From Paradesertivirga superstes (lineage in GTDB: Bacteria; Bacteroidota; Bacteroidia; Sphingobacteriales; Sphingobacteriaceae), in assembly GCF_037622515.1 (NCBI RefSeq), contig NZ_JBBJCN010000006.1:62001-126000 (forward strand): a DNA stretch of 64,000 nucleotides, in the 5' to 3' direction. Below, in pieces: positions 37,269-45,335 of the stretch (position 1 is the first letter of the stretch; the number at the start of each line of letters is the position of its first letter). A model generated the notes under the pieces. It was not told the origin of the DNA and made no database searches. It was given only the letters and a program-made list of their open reading frames with translations. The position numbers and the translations under genes are program-made.

Positions 37269-37589
37269 ATGGAACCTAAACCTAAAGAATTCCGAAGATA
37301 CTTAAGAAAGGAATCCACTACTGCAGAAAAGATTTTATGGTTTCATTTCAGGAATCGGAAATTTCTGGGTTTGAAAATCCGACGGCAGCATACTATTGAA
37401 AATTTTGTAGTAGATTTCTATATCGATGAATTAAAGCTTATAATCGAAGTAGATGGGAGTGTGCACGATAACCAGGGACAGTTAAACTATGATCACTTTC
37501 GTAATCGGGTGCTAGAGTCCAAAGGCTACAGCGTGGTTAGAATTGATAATGTCTCTGTAATTGATTATACAGAGGCTGCATTGGAATGA
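37269..37589 (+). CDS. DUF559 (Vsr-like PD-(D/E)XK) endonuclease, C-terminally clipped
   Basis: The 106-residue product shows the DUF559 layout: RKESTTAEKILW, then FLGLKIRRQH, the core ENFVVDFYIDELKLIIEVDG with D, E and D positions, SVHDNQGQ, YDHFRNRVLESKGYSVVRI and EAALE. After GAA the reading frame meets TGA, then continues IKDEIGKLNFQINKEQ and a second stop. One TGG-to-TGA change would explain this and suggests a recent nonsense mutation; the nuclease core is intact. The gene's ATG sits inside a tandem repeat unit and its 3' end inside a direct repeat, so gene and repeats appear to have moved or been copied together. Confidence 0.8.
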   Translation: MEPKPKEFRRYLRKESTTAEKILWFHFRNRKFLGLKIRRQHTIENFVVDFYIDELKLIIEVDGSVHDNQGQLNYDHFRNRVLESKGYSVVRIDNVSVIDYTEAALE

Positions 37590-37590
37590 A

Positions 37591-38001
37591 TAAAGGATGA
37601 GATCGGGAAATTAAATTTTCAAATCAACAAAGAACAATAAGATGCTAGCAGAGTCTGCTACCCTCTCTGCCTCCGGCATCTCTCCCAGAGGGAGAGAAAG
37701 GCTGTCCCGCACAAAGCGCTTTAGCTTTATGGCGCTTTAATCAGAACTTAAGGAACAAACTTTCTTAAGTTGACGGCTATGGTGGGAACTCCAACAAAAG
37801 GAAAATGCATTGCCGATAGAATTTAAGCAAGGAAAGCATGAACAGAAATGATTATTATTATTCATGCTCATTTTATGAAAGAAATGACTGTGAGTTTAAC
37901 CGGCTGACGGATTATCGTGAGGACTTTTAACATGGGGGTTTTGTTAGTGCGGACACCAACAAAGCGAAATTGGTGTCCCCACAATAGCCGTTAACTCTGT
38001 A
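37591..38001. repeat. Direct repeat copy B (about 411 bp) downstream of DUF559
   Basis: It is near-identical to 36460-36870. It contains the DUF559 readthrough tail and a 42 bp palindrome at 37661-37701, and otherwise no coding signal. It differs from copy A by a few substitutions and small indels (for example GGAAAGCATG against GGAAATGCATG). Confidence 0.9.
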
Positions 38002-38240
38002 TGAATGGACATCTTGTGTGGGTTAGCCTTTCTCTCCCTCGGGGAGAGATGCCGTAAGGCAGAGAGGGTTGGCGCTTTACAGGATTTTTCCTCCATTAAA
38101 TTCATGGGCGTTTTGTTGGTGATTACACAAACAAAGGGAAAACTCTTTATGAATGGGCGTCGTGTGTGGGTTAGCCTTTCTCTCCCTCGGGGAGAGATGC
38201 CGTAAGGCAGAGAGGGTTGGCGCTTTACAGGATTTTTCCT
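38002..38240. repeat. 148 bp tandem units, downstream array (1.6 copies)
   Basis: Units start at 38002 and 38150, 148 bp apart, with 42 bp palindromes at 38027-38068 and 38175-38216. The array ends after GATTTTTCCTTCC. A further 60 bp of unrelated sequence leads to the next gene's stop. Confidence 0.92.
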
Positions 38241-38303
38241 TCCCCACCGGGGTGGGTTGCCTCACCAAACCCTTTCAACTCTGTGGATGACACCGCGGTA
38301 CTT

Positions 38304-39773
38304 CTATTTAAAACTATAGCCTATCGCCAATCCCGGAAAAGGCACGAATATCGATCTGTTCAGATAAACTGCGGAGCCGCTTGCACGAAGCATTAACCCA
38401 TTATGCGATTGAAAACGGTACCCCATATTCAATAATGTGGCTACTCTGAAGGCAGACTCATTATAACCATTTCTACGAAGGTTTATCATCGGGGTAAGGC
38501 CAAGCCCCATTTCAATTCCACTTCTCCTTTTGCCGACGATATAATTTACACCAACTGGAAGAGTGAATTCAGAGTTCCCTGCCATACCTGCACCTGCACT
38601 AACACCAAAACCGTCGTTTCGGTCGGGCTTAAGGCGGATATCAAAATTACCTGTTAGCCCAAGACCATTGCCGAGTCCTTCGAAAAAAAGTGATTTGCGA
38701 TATTTTCCCGTCAATTCGTCGGGTGCTTTAGAAACAATTGATTTCGTCTTTTTAGAGTTAAGATTTAATCCGTACTCCACTCTCAATGCAATCTGGCCAG
38801 GCCTTTTAATTTCATTCAGGTAATCATGAATCCGGCCTGTCATCTTTTCATATCTAAGGCTAACATCAAATCCTTTTTTGGTCTCCATCCCCAGGCCTGC
38901 GGCGTAGATAAAAGGATAAGTATAAACTTCACTCTTTGTACCTACAGCTATACCGGCCTCCGAAGAGAGATAATACCTGTTAAGGGGAAACACTTTTACG
39001 CCGAGCTTAAGTGGAAAATAGGCGATATTAGTTTCCTCCACGCCGTTCCTTAGCGAATAGTGATTATAGCCTGCCGAAAGCGTCCCGGCAATGCTGCTGC
39101 TAAAATTCTTTTGAATCCGCAGATCTGCGCCACCCACTACATCGTATCCGCTGGTGGTTGCTGCCGCTGTGCTCAATCCCACTCTCAGTCGCATTGGTCC
39201 AAGTTTATCTGCACGGGGTTGAGCCTTAGAAAAATTCACACCCAGACCCAGCCTCAAAGTATTCCTTTTTCCATTATAAAAGTCAAAAAAGTCACTGTTA
39301 ATCTGCGGGGTTAAGCTCCTTGCATAACGTAATTCAGCAAAAAAGAGCCTGTTAATTTTGTATTGAGATCCTACTTCGGCAGAGAGCCCCCATTTTTTGA
39401 AACGGTAATCAATTCCATTTGCATCAACTATGTAATCAAGCTTAGGCCCAAGCAATACATTCCAATTGTTTATAAGATTGTACTTCAGATTAACGGGTAA
39501 TTCAATTAAATGATAATTATCAGTAAAGGAAAACAGCAGTTCACTGCCCATGCTGATTTTGGATGTCAGTTTAGTATCTGCAAAAAAACCCGCATACAAT
39601 TCTGTACCAACATATCCGCTGTTGCCGCCATTAGCATCAGTTGCATCAACATCACTTTTATTAAGGCCAACTTTAGCCCCAAACGTGGTTTTCCTTTCCT
39701 GCCCATAAAGTGTGAGGCCGTTGATTGTCAGGATCAGTATGAGAGCTATTTTATGCGGGTGGTACTTGTTCAT
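38304..39773 (-). CDS. Outer-membrane protein with several small beta-barrel modules
   Basis: The 489-residue product has a signal peptide (NKYHPHKIALILILTINGLT, then LYGQ). It then appears to be three consecutive beta-barrel-like modules at about 28-185, 190-345 and 365-489, each with alternating-residue strands (FGAKVGLNKSDV, LRVGLSTAAATTSGYDV, GFGVSAGAGMAG). It ends AIGYSFK, an aromatic C-terminus close to an outer-membrane sorting signal. The first part resembles PorT/OMP_b-brl proteins. Module boundaries are by eye. No function can be assigned. Confidence 0.6.
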   Translation of the reverse strand: MNKYHPHKIALILILTINGLTLYGQERKTTFGAKVGLNKSDVDATDANGGNSGYVGTELYAGFFADTKLTSKISMGSELLFSFTDNYHLIELPVNLKYNLINNWNVLLGPKLDYIVDANGIDYRFKKWGLSAEVGSQYKINRLFFAELRYARSLTPQINSDFFDFYNGKRNTLRLGLGVNFSKAQPRADKLGPMRLRVGLSTAAATTSGYDVVGGADLRIQKNFSSSIAGTLSAGYNHYSLRNGVEETNIAYFPLKLGVKVFPLNRYYLSSEAGIAVGTKSEVYTYPFIYAAGLGMETKKGFDVSLRYEKMTGRIHDYLNEIKRPGQIALRVEYGLNLNSKKTKSIVSKAPDELTGKYRKSLFFEGLGNGLGLTGNFDIRLKPDRNDGFGVSAGAGMAGNSEFTLPVGVNYIVGKRRSGIEMGLGLTPMINLRRNGYNESAFRVATLLNMGYRFQSHNGLMLRASGSAVYLNRSIFVPFPGLAIGYSFK

Positions 39774-39978
39774 ATTTCTATATTAATATGGCTCATAAAT
39801 CTGGGTTAATGAATTATCTGTTGAGATAAAATTCCTGGTCTTAGATTGAATAATTGTTCTGTAAGATATGTTAAATCTCAGATAAAAAGATTTCTGATCC
39901 GGCGCCACAGACACCGCTGTTCAAGTTGTTGCAGAATGTGTTTACTGGTATCAGGTTAAGGGTTTGAAGGCTGTGAAA

Positions 39979-40042
39979 GCTGTTCGACATGTTCCGCAGG
40001 GCATGTCGATCTCCAGATAAAAAGGGATTTGTAATCCCGCTA
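39979..40042. repeat. Left REP doublet of an inverted pair flanking RAYT pseudogene 2
   Basis: The doublet holds two palindromes: GCTGTTCGACATGTTCCGCA followed by GGGCATGTCGAT, and GGGATTTGTAATCCC. Both are repeated in inverse order and orientation at 40395-40460. Confidence 0.85.
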
Positions 40043-40061
40043 TAAAATTTCATATTCGAAT

Positions 40062-40353
40062 ATGGGATCTACTTATACCATCAAAAACCAGCATACCCAG
40101 CACTTCATTACGTGTACCGTTCATCAATGGACCGATGTATTTACAAGAAATGAATATATAGAAATCTTACTGGACAGCATCAGATTTTGCCAATCATCAA
40201 AAGGCCTGCAAGTATACACCTGGGTTATTATGAGCAATCATATTCATATGATCGTGAATAGCAACAAGAAAATCTCAGTGATAACGTGCAGGGATCGTGG
40301 AAAAAGAAGAAGAATATTTGTATAGCAGCTGTGGAGATGTTTATGGTGTAAGG
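40062..40353 (+). pseudogene. RAYT pseudogene with internal deletion
   Basis: It opens GSTYTIKNQHTQHFITCTVH, then WTDVFTRNEYIEILLDSIRF and SNHIHMIVN with an intact HUH. The frame then breaks, and in another frame EEEYLYSSCGDVYGV, the RAYT C-terminal block, follows. About 100 middle residues are missing. The REP at 40356-40380 follows immediately. Confidence 0.8.
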
Positions 40354-40355
40354 AA

Positions 40356-40380
40356 TGCCTGCCCGAATTACAGGCGGGGA
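40356..40380. repeat. REP palindrome
   Basis: GCCTGCCCGAATTACAGGCG followed by GGGA is the reverse complement of 32077-32100. It lies at the 3' end of RAYT pseudogene 2. Confidence 0.8.
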
Positions 40381-40394
40381 TTATTAGAATTGGT

Positions 40395-40460
40395 AGTTTA
40401 GAGGATTACAAATCCTCCTTATCTGTTATTCGACATGCCTTGCAGAACATGTCGAACAGC
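40395..40460. repeat. Right REP doublet of the inverted pair
   Basis: The doublet contains GAGGATTACAAATCCTC and TTCGACATGCCTTGCAGAAC followed by ATGTCGAACAGC. It mirrors 39979-40042 in both elements and order. Confidence 0.85.
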
Positions 40461-40740
40461 GAGTTTAAAGCTGGCTAATTCTCTCACAGATAAAACAAAC
40501 CTGGCGAAAAATATTGACAGATTGAAAAAGCCTGGCTGAACCCCATGATTTAATAAGATAAATTGATTTATCATTTCTTCCGCTTGTTCTTGTAATCGAT
40601 ATTTTACTATTGGCCAATTGTATTGTTTGTTTCTAAACACCAACTTTACTGTCTGCTGAAAACGCAGGCGCAGGGTGCACATCATAAAGCTCCGGCGATA
40701 ACCAAATTGAAATTAATTGAACCCTTATTACTCTGAAATA
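40461..40740. other. Noncoding region upstream of the PL11 gene
   Basis: About 280 bp. An open frame on the minus strand here overlaps the REP doublet and has no family features. No promoter match was found. Confidence 0.45.
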
Positions 40741-42618
40741 ATGAAGAAACAAGTTCTGTACCTGCTGTTTATTTTGTTAAGCACCTCACTTTACGGCCAG
40801 CGTATCATGGAAAACCTTGACCGCGGGGTGATAGCCGTTCGACACAAGCCTGATTCTGTTTTTATTAGCTGGCGCCTTCTGGGTACCGAACCCGCGAACC
40901 TGCCATTTAATATCTACCGTACAACAGGCAGCAGCCAGGCTGTAAAGCTCAACTCGCAGCCTATAAGCGCAGGCACTAACTTTACAGACACCAAAGCAGA
41001 CCTGACACAAGTCACAGCCTATACAGTGAAAGCACTTGTAAACGGCAAGGAAACTTCCGGGAGCAAGCCTTTTATTATCCCGGCCAATGCTCCTTTGCGT
41101 CAATATCTTTCCATTCCGCTTCAAACACCTACGGGCTACAGGCCACACGATGCCTCGGCCGGCGACCTGGATGGCGATGGCCAGTACGAACTGGTTTTGC
41201 ATCAGACAGGTAAAGGCTTCGATAACTCTTTTAATGGTTTGACCGACAAGCCCGTTCTACAGGCATATAAGTTAGACGGAACCTTACTCTGGACCATCAA
41301 TCTCGGCAGAAACATCCGTGAGGGCGAACACTATACGCAGTTTATCGTCATCGATATGGACGGCGATGGGAAAGCTGAAGTGGCCATGAAAACTGCCGAT
41401 GGAACTATTGACGGTAAAGGAAAAGTGATTGGCGACTCTGCTAAAGATTACAGAAGTAAGGACGCCAGAACACTGGGCAAAGTACTTGACGGACCGGAAT
41501 TCTTTACGATTTTCAACGGTGAAACGGGTGCAGCCCTTGCCACCACAGACTATATCCCCTCCCGCTATCCTACCGATGGCTGGGGCGGGCCCGGAGGCAA
41601 TGGAGGCAATGACAATACAGGAAACCGCGTGGACCGTTTCCTGGCCTGTGCGGCTTATCTCGATGGTAAGTTACCAAGCGTTGTGATGTGTCGTGGTTAT
41701 TATGGCAGAACCGTGCTGGCTGCATGGGATTACAGAAACGGAAAACTAACATCACGATGGGTATTTGACACTAAAGATGGCAAGAATCCTTTTTCCGGAC
41801 AGGGCAACCACAACCTAACGGTTGCTGATGTGGATGATGACGGAAAGGACGAAATTGTATATGGCGCCATGGTGGTAGACGATAATGGAAAGGGCTTGTT
41901 TTCTACCGGCTTCCGGCATGGTGATGCTTTGCATGTAAGCGACCTTGATCCAACAAAACCAGGACTAGAAGTTTTTGGCCCTCATGAAATAGAAGACCAC
42001 TCGAAAGGAGACTCAGGATATGTTAAAGATGCGGGTCCCGGGGTGGCGGTTTATAGTGCCCGTACAGGAAAAGTATATTTTACAGGGGCGATTGACACGG
42101 ATGTTGGAGGAGGGGTGGCTGAAAATATAGACCCCGATAACGCTGGCGCCGAAATGTGGTGGTCAAACTCCGGCGGATTGCATTCGATGAAAGGAGAAAA
42201 AATCGGTCCTACCCCTACAGGCAACTGGCCTATCTGGTGGGATGGAGATTTTACCCGCGAGCTGATGGGTGGCAGCAGGATCAATAAATACAAAGGGGGC
42301 ACTATTTGGAGCCCGCCAAGCGGGGAAAGGGGCAACGGCAGGGGAAATGCAAATCTGGCCGCCGACCTGTTCGGCGACTGGAGAGAAGAGATGGTTTTGA
42401 GCGCCGGCCCCAACGAGCTCCGCATTTATACTACGGTCATTCCAACAAGCCACCGCCTTTATACTTTAATGCACGATCCTCAGTACAGACTGAGCATTGC
42501 CTGGCAAAACGTTTCTTACAATCAGCCGCCGCATTTAAGTTTTTACCTTGGTGAAGATATGAAGAAAGCTCCTAAGCCTAATATTGTGCTCGCAAAATCA
42601 AGCAAGGTACTCAGGTAA
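40741..42618 (+). CDS. PL11-family rhamnogalacturonan lyase
   Basis: The start at ATG 40741 gives MKKQVLYLLFILLSTSLYGQ, a signal peptide. The 625-residue product opens with an Ig-like segment (RIMENLDRGVIAVRH) and continues as an eight-bladed propeller with Ca-binding FG-GAP repeats: DLDGDGQYE, DMDGDGKAE, DVDDDGKDE. GWGGPGGNGGNDNTGNRVDR and WDGDFTRELMGG are PL11 signatures as in YesW/YesX. It would cleave the rhamnogalacturonan I backbone of pectin by beta-elimination outside the cytoplasm. It is a single gene here, with no SusCD pair nearby. Confidence 0.92.
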   Translation: MKKQVLYLLFILLSTSLYGQRIMENLDRGVIAVRHKPDSVFISWRLLGTEPANLPFNIYRTTGSSQAVKLNSQPISAGTNFTDTKADLTQVTAYTVKALVNGKETSGSKPFIIPANAPLRQYLSIPLQTPTGYRPHDASAGDLDGDGQYELVLHQTGKGFDNSFNGLTDKPVLQAYKLDGTLLWTINLGRNIREGEHYTQFIVIDMDGDGKAEVAMKTADGTIDGKGKVIGDSAKDYRSKDARTLGKVLDGPEFFTIFNGETGAALATTDYIPSRYPTDGWGGPGGNGGNDNTGNRVDRFLACAAYLDGKLPSVVMCRGYYGRTVLAAWDYRNGKLTSRWVFDTKDGKNPFSGQGNHNLTVADVDDDGKDEIVYGAMVVDDNGKGLFSTGFRHGDALHVSDLDPTKPGLEVFGPHEIEDHSKGDSGYVKDAGPGVAVYSARTGKVYFTGAIDTDVGGGVAENIDPDNAGAEMWWSNSGGLHSMKGEKIGPTPTGNWPIWWDGDFTRELMGGSRINKYKGGTIWSPPSGERGNGRGNANLAADLFGDWREEMVLSAGPNELRIYTTVIPTSHRLYTLMHDPQYRLSIAWQNVSYNQPPHLSFYLGEDMKKAPKPNIVLAKSSKVLR

Positions 42619-42677
42619 AGCCCTAAGGGAATAATGATCCTTTATCATGTCTTGCTGAACACTCAATAATGTTAATT

Positions 42678-42709
42678 AAAAAGGGTTGGTGCGTTCACCA
42701 ACCCTTTTT
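42678..42709 (+). terminator. Intrinsic terminator
   Basis: A perfect 14 bp stem AAAAAGGGTTGGTG/CACCAACCCTTTTT with loop CGTT, 60 bp after the PL11 stop. The A and T tracts at both ends would allow it to act in either direction. Confidence 0.9.
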
Positions 42710-42756
42710 AATTTCATATCTTGATAGTCGTCAATTTTTTAAACGCACATATATCT

Positions 42757-43368
42757 ATGGATTTATTCAGTAAAGAAGAAGGCGAACCGCGAAATTTATT
42801 ACCAAAGGACGGATCGGTAAACTACTACGGAAAACTGTTTTCGACAAAGCAGGCCGATCAGTATTTTGAAAGCTTACTGAAGCTGACAGAGTGGAGAAAT
42901 GACGAGGCTATCATCTTTGGAAAATTGATTGTTACTAAACGGAAAGTGGCGTGGTACGGGGATCTGCCTTTTGAATATACTTATTCCAATACCACGAAGA
43001 AAGCCCTGCCATGGACAGGGGACTTATTGGAATTAAAGGCTATAGTAGAAGAACAGACACAAGAAACTTTTAATTCATGCTTGCTGAATTTATATCATAA
43101 CGGCGATGAAGGAATGGCATGGCACAGCGACGGCGAAAAAGATTTAAAAAAGAATGGCGCCATCGCATCATTGTCTTTCGGCGCCGAACGTAAATTCTCG
43201 TTCAGGCATAAGGAAGAAAAAACAAACGTTTCGCTAATCCTGGAACATGGCAGCTTATTGCTAATGAAAGGGATTACACAAAGGCATTGGCTGCACCGAT
43301 TGCCACCTACTAAAAAGGTGTCAAAGCCACGCATTAATCTTACGTTCAGAACAATTGAGAATTATTAA
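42757..43368 (+). CDS. AlkB-like 2-oxoglutarate/Fe(II) dioxygenase
   Basis: I prefer ATG 42757 (MDLFSKEEGEPRN) over an upstream TTG. The 203-residue product has the AlkB core: NSCLLNLYHNGDEGMAWHSD, where His and Asp of HSD bind Fe(II), IASLSFGAERKFSFRHK, the distal His in HWLHRLP, and RINLTFR, whose Arg residues bind 2-oxoglutarate. It repairs alkylated bases by oxidative demethylation. It stands alone after a strong terminator. Confidence 0.9.
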   Translation: MDLFSKEEGEPRNLLPKDGSVNYYGKLFSTKQADQYFESLLKLTEWRNDEAIIFGKLIVTKRKVAWYGDLPFEYTYSNTTKKALPWTGDLLELKAIVEEQTQETFNSCLLNLYHNGDEGMAWHSDGEKDLKKNGAIASLSFGAERKFSFRHKEEKTNVSLILEHGSLLLMKGITQRHWLHRLPPTKKVSKPRINLTFRTIENY

Positions 43369-43635
43369 AACCGGAGGTGTTTGACACCTTCTCTACTTTC
43401 GTTTAGATGAAAACGTGCTTTAGTCCTGATGACTTTTTATGATAAAGCATTTTGTCATTTCGGAGTGCAGCGAGACCTGCGCAGCAAGCATGAATGCCTT
43501 AGAAAATAATTCATAATTATGAATAAATCTTATCCAAGACTCAACAGATCCCCCCTTTCGTCCAGATGACAAAGCGCTTTAGTTTTGAATGATTTTTTAT
43601 ACCCCGTGATCCTTCGCTTGTTCCGGGAATCCTAC
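43369..43635. other. Noncoding spacer with an imperfect direct repeat
   Basis: CTTTCGT..AGATGA.AA..GCTTTAGT followed by a TTTTTAT run occurs at about 43396-43440 and 43557-43600. No gene is seen. Confidence 0.5.
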
Positions 43636-44523
43636 TTATTTTAACTTTTCCCTGAAAAAATCAATTGTACGTTTCCAGGCCAGTTCGGCTGCTGCCTTAT
43701 CGTACCGGGGCGTAGTGTCGTTATGAAATCCATGATTCACATTAGCGTACATGTGAGCACTGTACTCCTTTTTATTTTCCTTTAAAGCAGCTTCGTAAGC
43801 CGGCCATCCCTCATTAACTCGGGTATCGAGCCCCGCATAATGTAGGAGAAGAGGTGCCTTTATTTTGGGGACATCCTGAATGGGAGGCTGACCACCATAG
43901 AACGGCACTGCGGCCGCTAAGCCTGGAATGCGCACGGCCATCAAATTTGCGATCCCGCCGCCAAAGCAAAAACCTACGACACCAATTTTTCCGTTACAGT
44001 CCTTGTGACTTTTCAGATAATCGTATGCAGCTATAAAGTCCTCTAACATTTCATCCCTGTTGCGCGCAGCTTGCAGAGCACGGCCACTGTCATCATTCCC
44101 TGGATACCCCCCTAATGGGCTTAAAGCATCAGGAGCAATCGAAATAAATCCTGCCAGAGCGGCTCTCCTTGCCACATCCTCGATATGCGGATTCAGACCA
44201 CGGTTTTCATGAACAACTACAATACCCCCCAGTTTCTTTTTTGCATCCGCCGGCATCGACAACAAGGCTTTCATGTTTCCGCCACCTTTTACAGACTGAT
44301 AATTGATATAATCGGATTTTAAACGGGGATCATCTCCTTTAATCTGAATCGCGCCCTGGTAATCGGGCGAAAGGAAACCCAATAATGATGTGACGGTAAG
44401 TCCTCCCACAGCATAGGTGGATAGCTTTTGCACAAACTCTCGTCTGTTAACGCGATTGTGCGCATAGTCGTCATAAAGATCAAACACTTCCTGTTTGATG
44501 TCTTCTTTTTTGATTCCGTTCAT
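43636..44523 (-). CDS. Dienelactone hydrolase-family protein with Tat-like leader
   Basis: The 295-residue alpha/beta hydrolase has the Cys-His-Asp triad of dienelactone hydrolases: C186 in GFCFGG, D233 in LDTRVNEGW and H264 in NVNHGF, with Glu in VHENRGL (E106). Its N-terminus has RREFVQK (27-33), a twin-arginine-like motif, then a hydrophobic stretch (YAVGGLTVTSLLGFL), so it is probably exported or anchored. Typical enzymes of this fold are cytosolic. The substrate is unknown. Confidence 0.85.
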   Translation of the reverse strand: MNGIKKEDIKQEVFDLYDDYAHNRVNRREFVQKLSTYAVGGLTVTSLLGFLSPDYQGAIQIKGDDPRLKSDYINYQSVKGGGNMKALLSMPADAKKKLGGIVVVHENRGLNPHIEDVARRAALAGFISIAPDALSPLGGYPGNDDSGRALQAARNRDEMLEDFIAAYDYLKSHKDCNGKIGVVGFCFGGGIANLMAVRIPGLAAAVPFYGGQPPIQDVPKIKAPLLLHYAGLDTRVNEGWPAYEAALKENKKEYSAHMYANVNHGFHNDTTPRYDKAAAELAWKRTIDFFREKLK

Positions 44524-44586
44524 ATCGTCTGTATAGATATTACCAAATTAAAAAATCTGAGATAATAGTTGTGGTTTGTAACAAGG

Positions 44587-44703
44587 ATGGCACAAAAAAG
44601 TATAGACAGCACTTTTGATACCGATCTACAGGAAACACAATACCTTAAGCATCGTCTTGCCAAAAACGCAAAGGCATATTCAGGTCAAATAGTTAATCCC
44701 TGA
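44587..44703 (+). CDS. Possible 38-residue small protein
   Basis: An ATG at 44587 with AAGG immediately upstream opens a 38-codon frame (MAQKSIDSTF...). It is in the divergent region between the hydrolase and the lipoprotein gene. I do not recognise it. Composition is plausible for a short soluble peptide, but chance is a real possibility. Confidence 0.25.
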   Translation: MAQKSIDSTFDTDLQETQYLKHRLAKNAKAYSGQIVNP

Positions 44704-44769
44704 AAATCTATAGCCATGTCTCGTTTCATTGTAAGCTTTCGTAAAGTTATTATTAAACAACTACAACTT

Positions 44770-45096
44770 ATGGAACAGATCCGCAGAGCCAGTTTTTACT
44801 GCATTTTATTTAGTTTGCTATTTTTCTCCTGTAAGAAGAAAGATAATTTAGATGTCCCCCAACCAATAAAGGAATTAATACAAACTAATCAGAGCTGCAC
44901 TTGTCAGCCTTTCATTGATCAATATTTATGGAAGAACCAGACAATTTATTTGTCATCATGCAAAGGACCGGCCTGTGATTGCATCACCTTTTATTATGAT
45001 GAACAGGGGAACAAATTCAATATGCCTGCAGGCTATATGCCAGACACTTTCAAAAAAGAAAGTAAACTTATAAGGAATATTTGGACGTGTAATTAG
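44770..45096 (+). CDS. Small Cys-rich lipoprotein, function unknown
   Basis: The start at ATG 44770 gives MEQIRRASFYCILFSLLFFS followed by CKKKD, a lipoprotein signal with a lipobox ending in Cys. The 108-residue product has further cysteines (SCTCQP, SSCKGPACDC, WTC) that could form disulfides in the periplasm. No family was recognised. Confidence 0.6.
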   Translation: MEQIRRASFYCILFSLLFFSCKKKDNLDVPQPIKELIQTNQSCTCQPFIDQYLWKNQTIYLSSCKGPACDCITFYYDEQGNKFNMPAGYMPDTFKKESKLIRNIWTCN

Positions 45097-45102
45097 GTGG
45101 TA

Positions 45103-45185
45103 AATCAATCGACAGTCTGAAAGGCGGATTTTGGATACCAGTACACCTGGACTCTTGGCATCCTCCTCTTTTTCTTTGTGATTTT
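45103..45185. repeat. 83 bp duplicate of the DedA gene's 3' end
   Basis: It matches 45928-46010 at most positions (AATCAATCGACAGTCTGAAA is shared exactly). The other copy encodes the last residues of the DedA protein, AKSSGVLVSKSAFQTVD. A perfect CTTGTTGGTG/CACCAACAAG hairpin follows at 45191-45214. Confidence 0.8.
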
Positions 45186-45190
45186 CCGCC

Positions 45191-45214
45191 CTTGTTGGTG
45201 TTGTCACCAACAAG
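45191..45214. repeat. Perfect hairpin CTTGTTGGTG/CACCAACAAG
   Basis: 10 bp stem and 4 nt loop (TTGT). The same stem sequence, less one base pair, occurs in the 148 bp units near the DUF559 gene. Confidence 0.65.
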
Positions 45215-45335
45215 CCGACAAACGTCAATAAATGCTGGTTAAATTCTATGAATCTCAAACGGTTCTCGTTCAGTTCTCGTTCAGCTAAACAACCTTTTGA
45301 GCGTAGGAACACTGAACCAGAACTGAAGAAAGGCT

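Noticed and set aside
36874..38205. Three near-identical 66-residue open frames in the DUF559 flanks
   Set aside because: They are by-products of the 148 bp tandem units. Their peptide content is the translated palindrome and they have no independent coding features.
40419..40685. 88-residue minus-strand frame near REPtron 2
   Set aside because: Its end is a translated REP (ending LQGMSNNR-like), and it has no conserved domain.
44956..45312. 118-residue minus-strand frame overlapping the Cys-rich lipoprotein
   Set aside because: Its similarity to the DedA C-terminus comes only from the 83 bp repeat, and the opposite-strand lipoprotein is better supported.
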